Translations under genes and position numbers: made by a program
Notes under the pieces: model-generated
What the model saw: only the letters and a program-made list of their open reading frames with translations
Databases searched by the model: none
Told to the model about the DNA's origin: nothing
Shown here: positions 7,093 to 15,215 of the stretch, piece after piece
Layout: each line of letters begins with the position of its first letter
How positions within the stretch are numbered: position 1 is the stretch's first letter
From: Vibrio sp. VB16
Lineage (GTDB): Bacteria; Pseudomonadota; Gammaproteobacteria; Enterobacterales; Vibrionaceae
Assembly (NCBI RefSeq): GCF_015594925.2
Contig: NZ_CP087591.1
Span: 62,001-126,000, forward strand
Length of the DNA stretch: 64,000 bases
Reading direction: 5' to 3'

Positions 7093-8936
7093 CTTGAGAG
7101 TTCGACATCTGTTGTTGGGACACTACAACAGGCAAGTACCTTGCCGTTCGCAGCAGCATCTTTCGTTAATGCAGGCACGTCTTCTTGATCAACTTGGCCA
7201 GATTTTAGTTCTAACATACAGGCCCCACACAAGCCCGCTCGACAACTATTAGCTATATATAAACCCTGTTTTTCTGCTTGCTGCAGAATAGACGATTGAT
7301 TGTCACCCTGAAACTCTTTTCCGTTTAGGCTCAATGTCACAAGTTTGGTTTCCTTTGGCCTGTTTTCGACATTCACACCAAACGATTCTTGATGATAGTT
7401 CGTTTCAGGTAACCCCATTTTAAGTAACAGGTGTTTTGCTTTATTCATAAAAGGTTTCGGTCCACACACGAAAGCTTGTCGCAACTGTACGTCCGGGATA
7501 TGTTTTATATGAGACAACGCTAAGCGACCTTTCACACCTTCCCACTCTTCATGCGCCTGACTCAAAGAAATAACCATCTTAAAACCAGGAAATCGAGCGT
7601 GGAATGTATCGAGTTCATCTCTAAAAGGTATATCGTCTATCGTGCTGCATTGATGAAAGAACACCGTATCATTGAGTTGATTGTGATCTGCCAAAAATCT
7701 CAGCATAGATATCATAGGGGTAACACCACTCCCAGCAGACAAGAGCAAAAGAGGCTGGTCTGCCCTGTCTTGCAAATGGAAGCTACCAGATGGACTTTCC
7801 GCTGTTAATACTTCCCCTACCTGCATATTGTCGGATAAATAATTAGACACCTTACCTCCATTCACCCGTTTTACCGATATAGCATACCGCCCTAGCCGAC
7901 TCGGGCTAGACGAAAGGGTATAAAAACGGGCGTACGATTCACCATTAGCTTCGACCTCTATTGGTAGGTACTGACCAGGGGAATAATTGGGCAATACACC
8001 ATGGGTTGGTTCTAGCCAATAGGTCACAAAGTCTTTCGCTACTTCTTCGATTTCAACACAGGTTAATCGCAGGCTTTCATTCTCTTTACTCTTTGTAAAT
8101 CCTTTATCAAGGTAAACCTCTTTTTGCTTGTACTCTACCACTTCTATAGGGTCACCAACCTGTATAGTCCCTTCGTTTAGCGCGACTAAGTTTTGCCCAA
8201 AATAGATCTCTCCTTTCTCACAAGATCGAAAGTTACTCAGTGTTTTTAGCGGTTCTTTATTGGCTTTATAGCTTCCTGTCTCTGTATCAACAGTGGTAAG
8301 AATGCATCTTTGACAGGGCTTCCTTATCTCAAACTCAACGTCACCTATCTTAATTCGTTTCCAGCTATCTTCTATAAAGGCTTCATCCCCAGAGACAACA
8401 ATATTAGGTCTGAATTGTGCCATATCATGGCTATCCGTACTTCTTTCGTTTAACGCAGCCAGAGATGCTTCGCTAATAACCAATAGTGGATAACCATCAG
8501 CAAAACTAACACTATGTCCAAATTTTTCCCTTAATCGTTTCGACTCCTCCCCTGTATAAAGTAACTGCACAGGTCGCCCTAAAACTGAACTAAACCAACG
8601 ATTCGCAGATTCAGTCGTCGAAAAAGCAGTGAAAACATCATTCCAAACATTCGTTTTTACTTGTTCCATCTCGAATTCAGTCATCGACAGTTTAAAAGGC
8701 ACAGTGTTGTCAAAACTCAACCACATGCCGTTGGGTGTTAGGTTGGCTTTTACTCTCACTAATTGAGGATAAGCTCTAGCCGTAATCATCACGCCCTCTT
8801 GATCGGCTAACATATATCGGCGATCAAACATAATTCCTTGTTTTTCAACCCATGAAGTAGATAGACTGATACCTTTAATTGACTTAATAGGGTAGATATT
8901 GATTTGGGAAAGAAGGGGTAAAGACAAATTAGACAT
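7089..8936 (-). CDS. MOSC-flavodoxin reductase-ferredoxin fusion oxidoreductase
   Basis: 615-residue three-part protein. Residues 5-125 are the MOSC N-terminal beta-barrel (INIYPIKSIKGISL) and about 130-270 the MOSC domain, with IRKPCQRCILTTVD as the molybdenum-cofactor cysteine region. About 285-500 is a ferredoxin reductase-like FAD/NAD module with RFYTLSSSP (flavin) and LLLSAGSGVTPM (NAD). The C-terminus is a plant-type 2Fe-2S domain with CRAGLCGAC plus a distal Cys in LACCS. The E. coli relative YcbX has MOSC plus ferredoxin and reduces N-hydroxylated bases; here an internal reductase makes the chain self-sufficient. AAGGAA precedes the ATG. A PurR box lies 42 bases upstream. Confidence 0.88.
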   Translation of the reverse strand: MSNLSLPLLSQINIYPIKSIKGISLSTSWVEKQGIMFDRRYMLADQEGVMITARAYPQLVRVKANLTPNGMWLSFDNTVPFKLSMTEFEMEQVKTNVWNDVFTAFSTTESANRWFSSVLGRPVQLLYTGEESKRLREKFGHSVSFADGYPLLVISEASLAALNERSTDSHDMAQFRPNIVVSGDEAFIEDSWKRIKIGDVEFEIRKPCQRCILTTVDTETGSYKANKEPLKTLSNFRSCEKGEIYFGQNLVALNEGTIQVGDPIEVVEYKQKEVYLDKGFTKSKENESLRLTCVEIEEVAKDFVTYWLEPTHGVLPNYSPGQYLPIEVEANGESYARFYTLSSSPSRLGRYAISVKRVNGGKVSNYLSDNMQVGEVLTAESPSGSFHLQDRADQPLLLLSAGSGVTPMISMLRFLADHNQLNDTVFFHQCSTIDDIPFRDELDTFHARFPGFKMVISLSQAHEEWEGVKGRLALSHIKHIPDVQLRQAFVCGPKPFMNKAKHLLLKMGLPETNYHQESFGVNVENRPKETKLVTLSLNGKEFQGDNQSSILQQAEKQGLYIANSCRAGLCGACMLELKSGQVDQEDVPALTKDAAANGKVLACCSVPTTDVELSS

Positions 8937-8977
8937 CGGATTTCCTTATAGGTTTTTTGCTTGCATCGTGACAAATT

Positions 8978-8993
8978 GCGCAAACGTTTTCTT
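8978..8993. promoter_or_regulatory. PurR box between MOSC fusion gene and pyrC
   Basis: GCGCAAACGTTTTCTT matches the enterobacterial PurR consensus ANGCAANCGNTTNCNT at every fixed base except the first. It is 143 bases before pyrC and 42 bases before the divergent MOSC-reductase gene. PurR repression of pyrC is established in E. coli, which supports the reading. Confidence 0.7.
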
Positions 8994-9135
8994 TTAAAAC
9001 CATTTACTCATAAAAATTTGATGAAATACAACACTTTTTCTAATATTATCCCGACGCCATAACTTTTCTAATTCATTGTTCTAGTTCAGTAGCGGCATCG
9101 ATACTTATCAGTTATAAAAGTGGAGCAAACTAATC

Positions 9136-10164
9136 ATGACTACTCTAACCATTACTCGTCCAGACGACTGGCATGTCCACTTACGTGATGGTGCTGTTTT
9201 AGCAGATACCGTTCGCGACATAAGCCGGTACAACGGGCGTGCGATCATAATGCCCAATACTATTCCACCAATTACCAACACTGAACTGGCAATGGCTTAT
9301 TACGCTCGAATCAATGAACATGTAACGTGTGACCATTTTAAGCCATTAATGACGCTCTACTTAACAGATAACACCACACCAAAAGATATTATAGATGCAA
9401 AAGCGTCAGGTAAAATCGTCGCTGCAAAACTTTACCCTGCAGGAGCCACCACCAACTCGGACTCTGGGGTTACGTCGATAAAAGCACTTTACCCCGTTCT
9501 TGAAGCGATGGAAAAAGTTGGAATGTTGCTGTTAATTCATGGCGAAGTGACCACGGAAGAAATCGATATTTTTGACCGAGAAAAAATATTTTTGGATACG
9601 ATCCTTGCACCTATAGTGGAGAAATTTACGACACTGAAGGTCGTTGCTGAACATATTACAACCTCTGAAGCCGTGGAATTTGTTAACAATGCACGAGATA
9701 ATGTAGCCGCTACGATCACAGCGCATCACCTACTGTTCAATCGCAATCATATGCTTGTCGGCGGCATACGCCCTCATCTATTTTGTCTGCCTATTCTTAA
9801 GCGAAACATTCACCAGAAAGCACTAATAGAAGCGGCAACCAGTGGTAACAAAAAATTCTTTATTGGCACCGATTCTGCGCCACATTCACAAGACAAAAAA
9901 GAGAACAGCTGCGGCTGTGCTGGTTCATACACCGCTCATGCCGCTATAGAGTTATACGCCGAGGTTTTTGAAAAAGAAAACAGGTTGGAAAACTTAGAAG
10001 CGTTTGCTAGTCACAACGGGCCTGAGTTTTACGGCATACCTAGGAATAGTGACAAAATCACTTTAATCAAAGAAAGCTGGTGTGTAGACAAAACGATGCC
10101 TTTTGGAACAGACAGTGTTGTACCTATCCGTGCGGATGAAGAGATACACTGGAAAGTTAAGTAA
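9136..10164 (+). CDS. pyrC: Dihydroorotase, type II
   Basis: 342-residue zinc amidohydrolase (EC 3.5.2.3) that interconverts carbamoyl-aspartate and dihydroorotate in pyrimidine synthesis. The first metal pair is in DDWHVHLRD (residues about 11-19). The bridging carboxylated lysine is in AAKLYPAGATTNSD (about residue 98). Later metal histidines are in LLIHGEV and VAEHITT, and the catalytic Asp is in FIGTDSAPH. Length equals E. coli PyrC within a few residues. GTGGAG lies about 10 bases upstream of the ATG. The upstream region carries a PurR box. Confidence 0.97.
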   Translation: MTTLTITRPDDWHVHLRDGAVLADTVRDISRYNGRAIIMPNTIPPITNTELAMAYYARINEHVTCDHFKPLMTLYLTDNTTPKDIIDAKASGKIVAAKLYPAGATTNSDSGVTSIKALYPVLEAMEKVGMLLLIHGEVTTEEIDIFDREKIFLDTILAPIVEKFTTLKVVAEHITTSEAVEFVNNARDNVAATITAHHLLFNRNHMLVGGIRPHLFCLPILKRNIHQKALIEAATSGNKKFFIGTDSAPHSQDKKENSCGCAGSYTAHAAIELYAEVFEKENRLENLEAFASHNGPEFYGIPRNSDKITLIKESWCVDKTMPFGTDSVVPIRADEEIHWKVK

Positions 10165-10184
10165 AGCGCTCGTTTTATATGTAT

Positions 10185-10212
10185 TTATGGCTCCTAAAAA
10201 GATGAGCCATAA
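10185..10212. terminator. Hairpin between pyrC and AraC-family gene
   Basis: TTATGGCTC (10185-10193) pairs with GAGCCATAA (10204-10212) between the convergent pyrC and AraC genes. No strong T-run follows on the plus strand, so termination efficiency is uncertain. Confidence 0.5.
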
Positions 10213-10226
10213 CTACTACCACAACC

Positions 10227-11048
10227 TTAGGCCAGCCTAGTTTTGTACTGATCAGGGGTCTCACTGGCGTATTTTTTAAACATCGCTATAAAAGGACTCG
10301 CTTGATGATAACCCAATGTCAACGCAACCTCTTTCACTGACATCCCTGATTTCAACAACGTCATTGAATGTAGATACTTTGACCTTATTCGCCATTCTGT
10401 AAAGCTCATGCCCAACTCTATTTGACAGTATCTTGCGAGCGTACGCTCTGTAGTGTGCACCCGACTAGCCCATTCATTGAGTGACGTAGCATCCGTAGGA
10501 TTTTGTTCCAGTGTAGATAATATCGGCTGTAGTAACTTATGATGGCTATTGGGTAAAAAATGGCTTTGTTCTTCACTAAGATACAGCTGATCCAACAGCA
10601 CATTAACTAACCTTTGATCTGGAATGGAGCTTGCCACATTGATCGAACGAATTCTAAAGTCCTCAATAATTGCGGAAACAATCGGCGTAAGGCTAACTAA
10701 ACAAGTATGGCTTGGCATATATTGCGATTTGCTTGATTCAATATTAATTGAACAGTAACGCAGGGGCCTTCGATTAAAGCTGTGATGCATGGCTCCAGCT
10801 GGAACCCAAACGGCTAAGTGCGGAGGCGCAATAAATCGAGTTTTTTCGGCTACAATCTCTAACGAACCTCCAGTAACAACCTGTAATTGGCCCCATTTAT
10901 GTGCGTGTAGTCGAGTCTCAGTATTTTCTCTAAATGCATCGAAGTTCATAAAAACATCCGATGGAGGCTGATTTATTGTCAATGATGGGTGTATATATGG
11001 CGAGTTTTTCAAAATCAGTTTCTGATAGAATAAAAAGTACTTTATCAT
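10227..11048 (-). CDS. AraC-family regulator with N-terminal cupin
   Basis: 273-residue transcription factor. A cupin sensor arm covers residues about 20-110 (HAHKWGQLQVVTGGSLEIV and PPHLAVWVPAGAMHHSF), and the C-terminal double helix-turn-helix covers about 175-273, with MSVKEVALTLGYHQASPFIAMFKKYASETPDQYK as the family signature. The pattern matches the small AraC regulators that often control a neighbouring efflux or detoxification gene, though none is adjacent here. ATG 11048 is chosen over the in-frame 11072 because a perfect GGAGGAGG lies immediately upstream. Divergent from the porin gene with a 454-base spacer. Effector unknown. Confidence 0.88.
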   Translation of the reverse strand: MIKYFLFYQKLILKNSPYIHPSLTINQPPSDVFMNFDAFRENTETRLHAHKWGQLQVVTGGSLEIVAEKTRFIAPPHLAVWVPAGAMHHSFNRRPLRYCSINIESSKSQYMPSHTCLVSLTPIVSAIIEDFRIRSINVASSIPDQRLVNVLLDQLYLSEEQSHFLPNSHHKLLQPILSTLEQNPTDATSLNEWASRVHTTERTLARYCQIELGMSFTEWRIRSKYLHSMTLLKSGMSVKEVALTLGYHQASPFIAMFKKYASETPDQYKTRLA

Positions 11049-11502
11049 CCACCTCCTCCAGAAAGAAAGCAAGTGAGAGAACCGTCAAGCACTTCGTACA
11101 TTGATATAGCGATGAATCGAGTCATCGACTCTTAAAGTTTATGAAAGTTCTTATTCTCGAGATCATTTCACATAAACAACAATTTAATCACACACTGTTT
11201 CCAACTGAATAATCAAACCCTTGAAGACTCCCCTTTCATTTTGCGTTTTCATCAATGCCGACTATAGTTGCTGTCTACAATCGCTCGCCGTCATTAAGCC
11301 TAATCCTAGGTGCCCACGTTTAATAAATATTTTGGACAAATCTCTCCCCTTAGACATAAATTTAAGTGAAGAATTCAATAAAAATTATAAAGGCCAGTAG
11401 TTAAAAAAACTAAGTGCCGAAAAAGCTGCAATTCCATGGTTTAGATTATTCGAAAATGTTTGAGGGACGAATACCCAATATTTTCTACATAGGATATGTC
11501 AG
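11049..11502. other. Intergenic region AraC to porin
   Basis: 454 bases of AT-rich DNA between divergent genes. It must hold both promoters and a long porin leader. I see no clear operator dyad, small open frame or structured RNA. Confidence 0.5.
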
Positions 11503-12429
11503 ATGAAAATTTCAATATTAGCAACCACTATAGTCACAACGTTGGTCTCCGGATCTTCTTTGGCAGCAACGGTATACGAAAGCGATACTAACGAGTTAAT
11601 GATAGGGGGGCGTGCAGAAGCCCGGTTTAACATTTCAGACAACAACAAAACAGCATCTTCTAGCACCTTCGACGATAAATCACGCGCTCGTATTAACGTC
11701 GTTGGTAGAACCCAAATAAGCGAGTCATTAGAAGGGTTTGGTAAATACGAAGCAGAATTTGATACTAGCGATTCAAGTACCATTAATAATCGTTATGTTT
11801 TTGCCGGAATAGGTTCGACCGCAGGCGACTTTTCTTATGGTAAGCAAGACTCTGCACAAGTAATGTTGACCGACATTACCGATACTATGGCCACATTTGG
11901 TGCCGACGCCGCGGACCTTACTGATGGAAACAAAGACAAGCGCGAAGCCAACTTCTTATACGCGGGTCATTTTGCCGATTTCACATTAAAAGCCAATTAC
12001 TTAGCGGCTCAAAAAGCAGATGATAGCGATGAGAGCTTCGGTGTTGCAGGCATCTATTCACTAGAGTCCATTGATCTAGGTGCCGGTTTCGTTTCTACGG
12101 ATGACGATTATCAAATCAACTTCGTAGGTAACCTAACGATTGTTGATTTTACATTTGGTGCATTTTTGGCTTTTGGCGAGGCAGCCGATGATGATGCCAC
12201 TGCATTCGAAATGTCGGCAATGTACACAATGGGAAAAATGGTATTTATAGGCGTATACAATAAAAGCGAATTCGATGCAGCTAGTAAAAAATCAAGTGAA
12301 GCTGATAACATCGCAATTGAGGGTGTATACAAATTCAACGCTAATTTAAGAACCTACGCAGGATACAAATTTGAGCAGATGGACAACCTAGACAACCAAC
12401 TACAAGCTGGCATCCGTTACGATTTCTAA
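11503..12429 (+). CDS. General outer-membrane porin (OmpU/OmpC-like)
   Basis: 308-residue Gram-negative porin. The signal peptide MKISILATTIVTTLVSGSSLA is cleaved before ATVYES. The mature protein alternates amphipathic beta strands and ends in IRYDF, the C-terminal Phe recognised by the BAM complex. Family features include VGRTQISESLEGFGKYEAEF, NRYVFAGIGSTAGDFSYGKQD and the end FEQMDNLDNQLQAGIRYDF. It would form a trimeric 16-stranded diffusion channel. Acidic loops suggest cation preference, as for vibrio OmpU, but this is inference. It is monocistronic, with a long imperfect hairpin downstream. Confidence 0.9.
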   Translation: MKISILATTIVTTLVSGSSLAATVYESDTNELMIGGRAEARFNISDNNKTASSSTFDDKSRARINVVGRTQISESLEGFGKYEAEFDTSDSSTINNRYVFAGIGSTAGDFSYGKQDSAQVMLTDITDTMATFGADAADLTDGNKDKREANFLYAGHFADFTLKANYLAAQKADDSDESFGVAGIYSLESIDLGAGFVSTDDDYQINFVGNLTIVDFTFGAFLAFGEAADDDATAFEMSAMYTMGKMVFIGVYNKSEFDAASKKSSEADNIAIEGVYKFNANLRTYAGYKFEQMDNLDNQLQAGIRYDF

Positions 12430-12441
12430 TCCGTAACAACA

Positions 12442-12495
12442 AGGGGATTGTAGTTAGATCCAATAATAAGTTTGGTCCTAACTGCATCGTCCCCT
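12442..12495 (+). terminator. Long imperfect hairpin after porin
   Basis: AGGGGA (12442-12447) pairs with TCCCCT (12490-12495), and AGTTAG (12452-12457) with CTAACT (12478-12483), with an inner CCAA/TTGG. No T-run follows. It is likely a 3' stabilising or terminating structure of the porin mRNA. Confidence 0.55.
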
Positions 12496-12649
12496 ACTAC
12501 AAACCAAATGCAGATATATTGAGCGAATAATAAAATTGAATTTATATTAATACTTTATTGATATGATCAGTATTTTCGGCTCAATGAAATTTTTTTTACT
12601 TTGCCCCTTTCTTATCTAATAGGCAAGATTAGTGAAGGAAAATAATTGT

Positions 12650-13219
12650 ATGGTACAGCCGGTAAAAATTACGTTATATCGTTGGGGTGGGAAATGGGGG
12701 CCATTCAGTGTCAAGATCCCCTGTGGCGAATGCACCTTAACCAAAGATATACTTAGCGATACGTTTGCAAATGAGCTGAAAGATGTGCCGGTAGAACTAG
12801 AAGTAAAAGACTGGCTTTCTCATTGGTGGGAACCACTTAAACTAGGGGCATGGCATGCGCCGATACTTGTTGTAGAGGGAAAAGTCATCAGCCAAGGTGA
12901 AGCCCTTAACCGTGGTGTGCTCGTTCAATCAGTAATAAATCAGTGGAGTCAACGCGACGAACTGAAAGGAAATATTGTATTTGGAAAAGCAACGTGCCCA
13001 TACTGCGTGAAAGCAAAACAGATGCTCGATGACGCTGAAATCGAATACAATTATTTTGATGTTGTCAAAGACAGTGCAGCACTTTACCGAATGATTCCCG
13101 AAGTTAAAGCGATCATTGGGGCAAAAACGCCAGTCACCGTGCCTCAGATATGGCTAGATAGCCAATATGTCGGTGGAGCAGATCGTTTAGAAGCAGCATT
13201 AGACGAAACAAAACTCTAA
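12650..13219 (+). CDS. Double thiol-redox protein with C-terminal glutaredoxin
   Basis: 189-residue protein from ATG 12650, which has AAGGAAA about 10 bases upstream; GTG 12632 is an alternative. The C-terminal domain (about 105-189) is a glutaredoxin with ATCPYCVKAKQML, a TVPQIW cis-proline block and YVGGADRL. The N-terminal half looks like a second thioredoxin-type fold. It has a CXXC motif, IPCGECTLT, near residue 25 and a possible cis-Pro in HAPILVVEGKVISQGEAL. The two active sites could pass electrons from a target through the N-terminal CGEC to the CPYC glutaredoxin. No signal peptide, so cytoplasmic. A strong terminator follows. Confidence 0.8.
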   Translation: MVQPVKITLYRWGGKWGPFSVKIPCGECTLTKDILSDTFANELKDVPVELEVKDWLSHWWEPLKLGAWHAPILVVEGKVISQGEALNRGVLVQSVINQWSQRDELKGNIVFGKATCPYCVKAKQMLDDAEIEYNYFDVVKDSAALYRMIPEVKAIIGAKTPVTVPQIWLDSQYVGGADRLEAALDETKL

Positions 13220-13259
13220 TGTTATAAGTAACTCTGTTTGGTTTTTGGATAAAGATAGA

Positions 13260-13292
13260 TGCCCCTAAGTACTAATGTGAGGGGCACTTTTT
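13260..13292 (+). terminator. Rho-independent terminator
   Basis: TGCCCCT (13260-13266) pairs with AGGGGCA (13280-13286), followed by CTTTTT. It ends the glutaredoxin transcript and abuts the stop of the convergent 44-residue gene. Confidence 0.88.
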
Positions 13293-13425
13293 ATTTAATC
13301 ATTCGTTTAATCAACGCTTTAATGCGAGATTTTCTTTTAGGTTCCGACTTACCGTAAATCGCTTCTTCTACCATCTGCTTAGCGATAATTTGACTCAAAT
13401 ATGCCGCGCCTAGATCATGTCCCAT
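13291..13425 (-). CDS. Small basic protein, 44 residues
   Basis: A short open frame reading MGHDLGAAYLSQIIAKQMV, then EEAIYGKSEPKRKSR and IKALIKRMIK. An AGAGGAA ribosome site lies 7 bases before the ATG. The N-terminal half is helical and mildly hydrophobic; the C-terminal half is strongly basic, suggesting nucleic-acid, ribosome or membrane contact. A perfect CRP-type palindrome lies 48 bases upstream, giving a credible promoter arrangement. I do not recognise a family. The combination of ribosome site, upstream operator and clean stop next to a terminator makes it a real gene in my view. Confidence 0.6.
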   Translation of the reverse strand: MGHDLGAAYLSQIIAKQMVEEAIYGKSEPKRKSRIKALIKRMIK

Positions 13426-13472
13426 TGTATATTCCTCTATTGGTTTAAAAATGTAATTAACTTACTTTATAG

Positions 13473-13488
13473 TGTGATACTAATCACA
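13473..13488. promoter_or_regulatory. CRP binding site
   Basis: TGTGATACTAATCACA contains the exact TGTGA-N6-TCACA consensus. It is centred 55 bases upstream of the 44-residue gene on the minus strand and about 147 bases upstream of the patatin gene on the plus strand. A TACATT -10-like hexamer at about 13450-13455 (minus strand) would put CRP near -38, a class II-like spacing. Confidence 0.75.
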
Positions 13489-13626
13489 TTAATGGCAAAT
13501 TGCAAGAATTTGATCTAATTTTTGGTAATTTAATTACATAAAGCTATTTACTGGTCGCTATATTATTCGCCTATCTCACAGAGGTGAGTGTATAGTTGAC
13601 ACATTACATCAGATAGGTAGACATTT

Positions 13627-14493
13627 ATGACAAAGACAGTATCTCTTGTCCTAGGTAGCGGTGGAGCAAGAGGATTAACTCATATAGGCGTCATTCATTG
13701 GTTAATAGAAAATAATTACAAAATTCAATCTATAGCTGGGTGTTCTGCTGGTGCACTTATTGGTGGGATATACGCGGCAGGAAAGCTTGACCCATTCGTA
13801 GAGTGGGTAACGGCTATCGACAAAGTATCAATGGCAAAACTGCTCGATATTTCCTGGCAATCCAGTGGCCTGTTTAAAGGTGACCGAATTATTAATACAC
13901 TGGTCGAACTTATCGGTGATACCCAAATTGAAGATCTTGATATCAAGTTTACTGCGATCGCTGCAAATGTACGTGAAGAAAAAGAAGTATGGTTGAACTC
14001 TGGTCCTCTTTTTGATGCGATAAGAGCTTCTATTTCTCTACCACTTTTTTTTACACCGTTTGAGATAGATGGAGAATCGTTGATAGATGGTGGCGTACTT
14101 AATCCTGTACCAATCGCGCCGACATTTGGAGACAAAACCGACTTAACCTTAGCAGTTAATCTAGGCGGTGACATAATTAAACTGCCGGAAAATGTCGAGG
14201 TTATTCCTAGCCAAGGCAAGGGGTCTATCCAACAAAAAATAAGCCACTATGTCGACAAATTACAGGATTCCGTCATTGGTTCAATTAATATCAATTTCGA
14301 GGCCTACGACATTGCAAACCAAGCCTTTGACGCAATGCAAAGCACTATTGCACGACAAAAACTAGCGGCCTACCCACCGGATAAAACAATAGAAATCCCT
14401 CAAAACATCTGTGGAACATTTGAATTTGATCGCGCAGAAGAGATGATTCAGTACGGTTATGATGCTGCGAAAAAGGCGTTTAGTGAGAACTAG
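13627..14493 (+). CDS. Patatin-like phospholipase (RssA-type)
   Basis: 288-residue patatin-fold serine hydrolase. The oxyanion motif GSGGARGLTHIGV is at residues 10-22, the nucleophile elbow GCSAGAL (Ser about 41) follows, and the catalytic Asp is in LIDGGVLNPVP (about 153), giving the Ser-Asp dyad. Length and motif spacing match RssA/YchK proteins, which are cytoplasmic acyl hydrolases of uncertain physiological substrate. No signal peptide or C-terminal membrane domain. The 3' end overlaps the convergent YbaN gene by 14 bases. A CRP site lies upstream. Confidence 0.88.
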   Translation: MTKTVSLVLGSGGARGLTHIGVIHWLIENNYKIQSIAGCSAGALIGGIYAAGKLDPFVEWVTAIDKVSMAKLLDISWQSSGLFKGDRIINTLVELIGDTQIEDLDIKFTAIAANVREEKEVWLNSGPLFDAIRASISLPLFFTPFEIDGESLIDGGVLNPVPIAPTFGDKTDLTLAVNLGGDIIKLPENVEVIPSQGKGSIQQKISHYVDKLQDSVIGSININFEAYDIANQAFDAMQSTIARQKLAAYPPDKTIEIPQNICGTFEFDRAEEMIQYGYDAAKKAFSEN

Positions 14494-14869
14494 ACCTAAT
14501 ATTCGTCGATTGAAAGGTCTTATAACGGACAATCACCCAAGTCTCAATGAGTAGGATAATACTTAATAACACTTGCAACTCGACTCGCTCCAACAGGAAA
14601 ACAATTGTCGTCACGATAGACATCCAACTGTAGAGCAGAATTTTCTTCTTTTCAGTTACTGTTAGGCCCTGCTTACGTTTAATTCGAGTAACAGTGGGGC
14701 CAAGGTACCTGTTATTTTGTAACCAAATCTGAAAGCGAGGTGAACTCTTACTAAAGCAGACCATAGCAAGCAGAATAAACGGTACGGTAGGAAGGATGGG
14801 AAGAAATACCCCCAAAAACCCGAGCCCAGTCGCCAACCATCCAATAAAAATCAAACACCACTTTTTCAA
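14480..14869 (-). CDS. YbaN-like inner-membrane protein (DUF454)
   Basis: 129-residue protein matching the YbaN family: GWLATGLGFLGVFLPILPTVPF forms the first membrane segment and is followed by the signature FSKSSPRFQIWL. Two further hydrophobic helices lie in the C-terminal half (about 84-116). The predicted start is TTG at 14869, which aligns with the E. coli N-terminus; no ATG is available upstream in frame and no strong ribosome site is seen. Function unknown in all members. It overlaps the patatin gene tail to tail. Confidence 0.82.
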   Translation of the reverse strand: MKKWCLIFIGWLATGLGFLGVFLPILPTVPFILLAMVCFSKSSPRFQIWLQNNRYLGPTVTRIKRKQGLTVTEKKKILLYSWMSIVTTIVFLLERVELQVLLSIILLIETWVIVRYKTFQSTNIRSSSH

Positions 14870-15215
14870 ATTGATAAACCGATTAAGAGAAACACCTCCA
14901 TTTTATTACGAATAGTTCCCATTAACAATTGATTAGTTCAGACAATGTAAAAATAAGAATGTAGAAAATGGGTTTACCCTAATTAAGTACGCTTTTCTTC
15001 TAAACGGCATATCATTAGTAGGTATCCGATTAACTCTAAAAAAAACCTATCCGAATTGGATAGGTGGAATAAGAGGTCCTAAATAATCACATCGCCAATG
15101 AGGCAAAGGTATTATTAATAGATATTGCTATCGATTTAATAGCATCGCCTGTTATATTTTAATTTTTTATGTTGACTCATAGTCGTCAGACAGAGTTTAT
15201 ACACGTGTGCAAACG
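14870..15215. other. Intergenic region ybaN-like to HTH regulator
   Basis: 346 bases holding the minus-strand terminator at 15036-15065 and a weak inverted repeat TGCTAT/ATAGCA near 15125-15145. The remainder is AT-rich with no supported gene. Confidence 0.5.
15036..15065 (-). terminator. Rho-independent terminator of the HTH-GNAT-like gene
   Basis: On the minus strand ACCTATCC pairs with GGATAGGT around a 5-base loop (15045-15065) and is followed by a run of eight T. It is about 150 bases after the stop of the 15216-15950 gene. Confidence 0.85.

Noticed and set aside
12560..12580. FNR-like TTGATATGATCAG near the glutaredoxin promoter
   Set aside because: The half-sites have the wrong spacing and the second has a mismatch.
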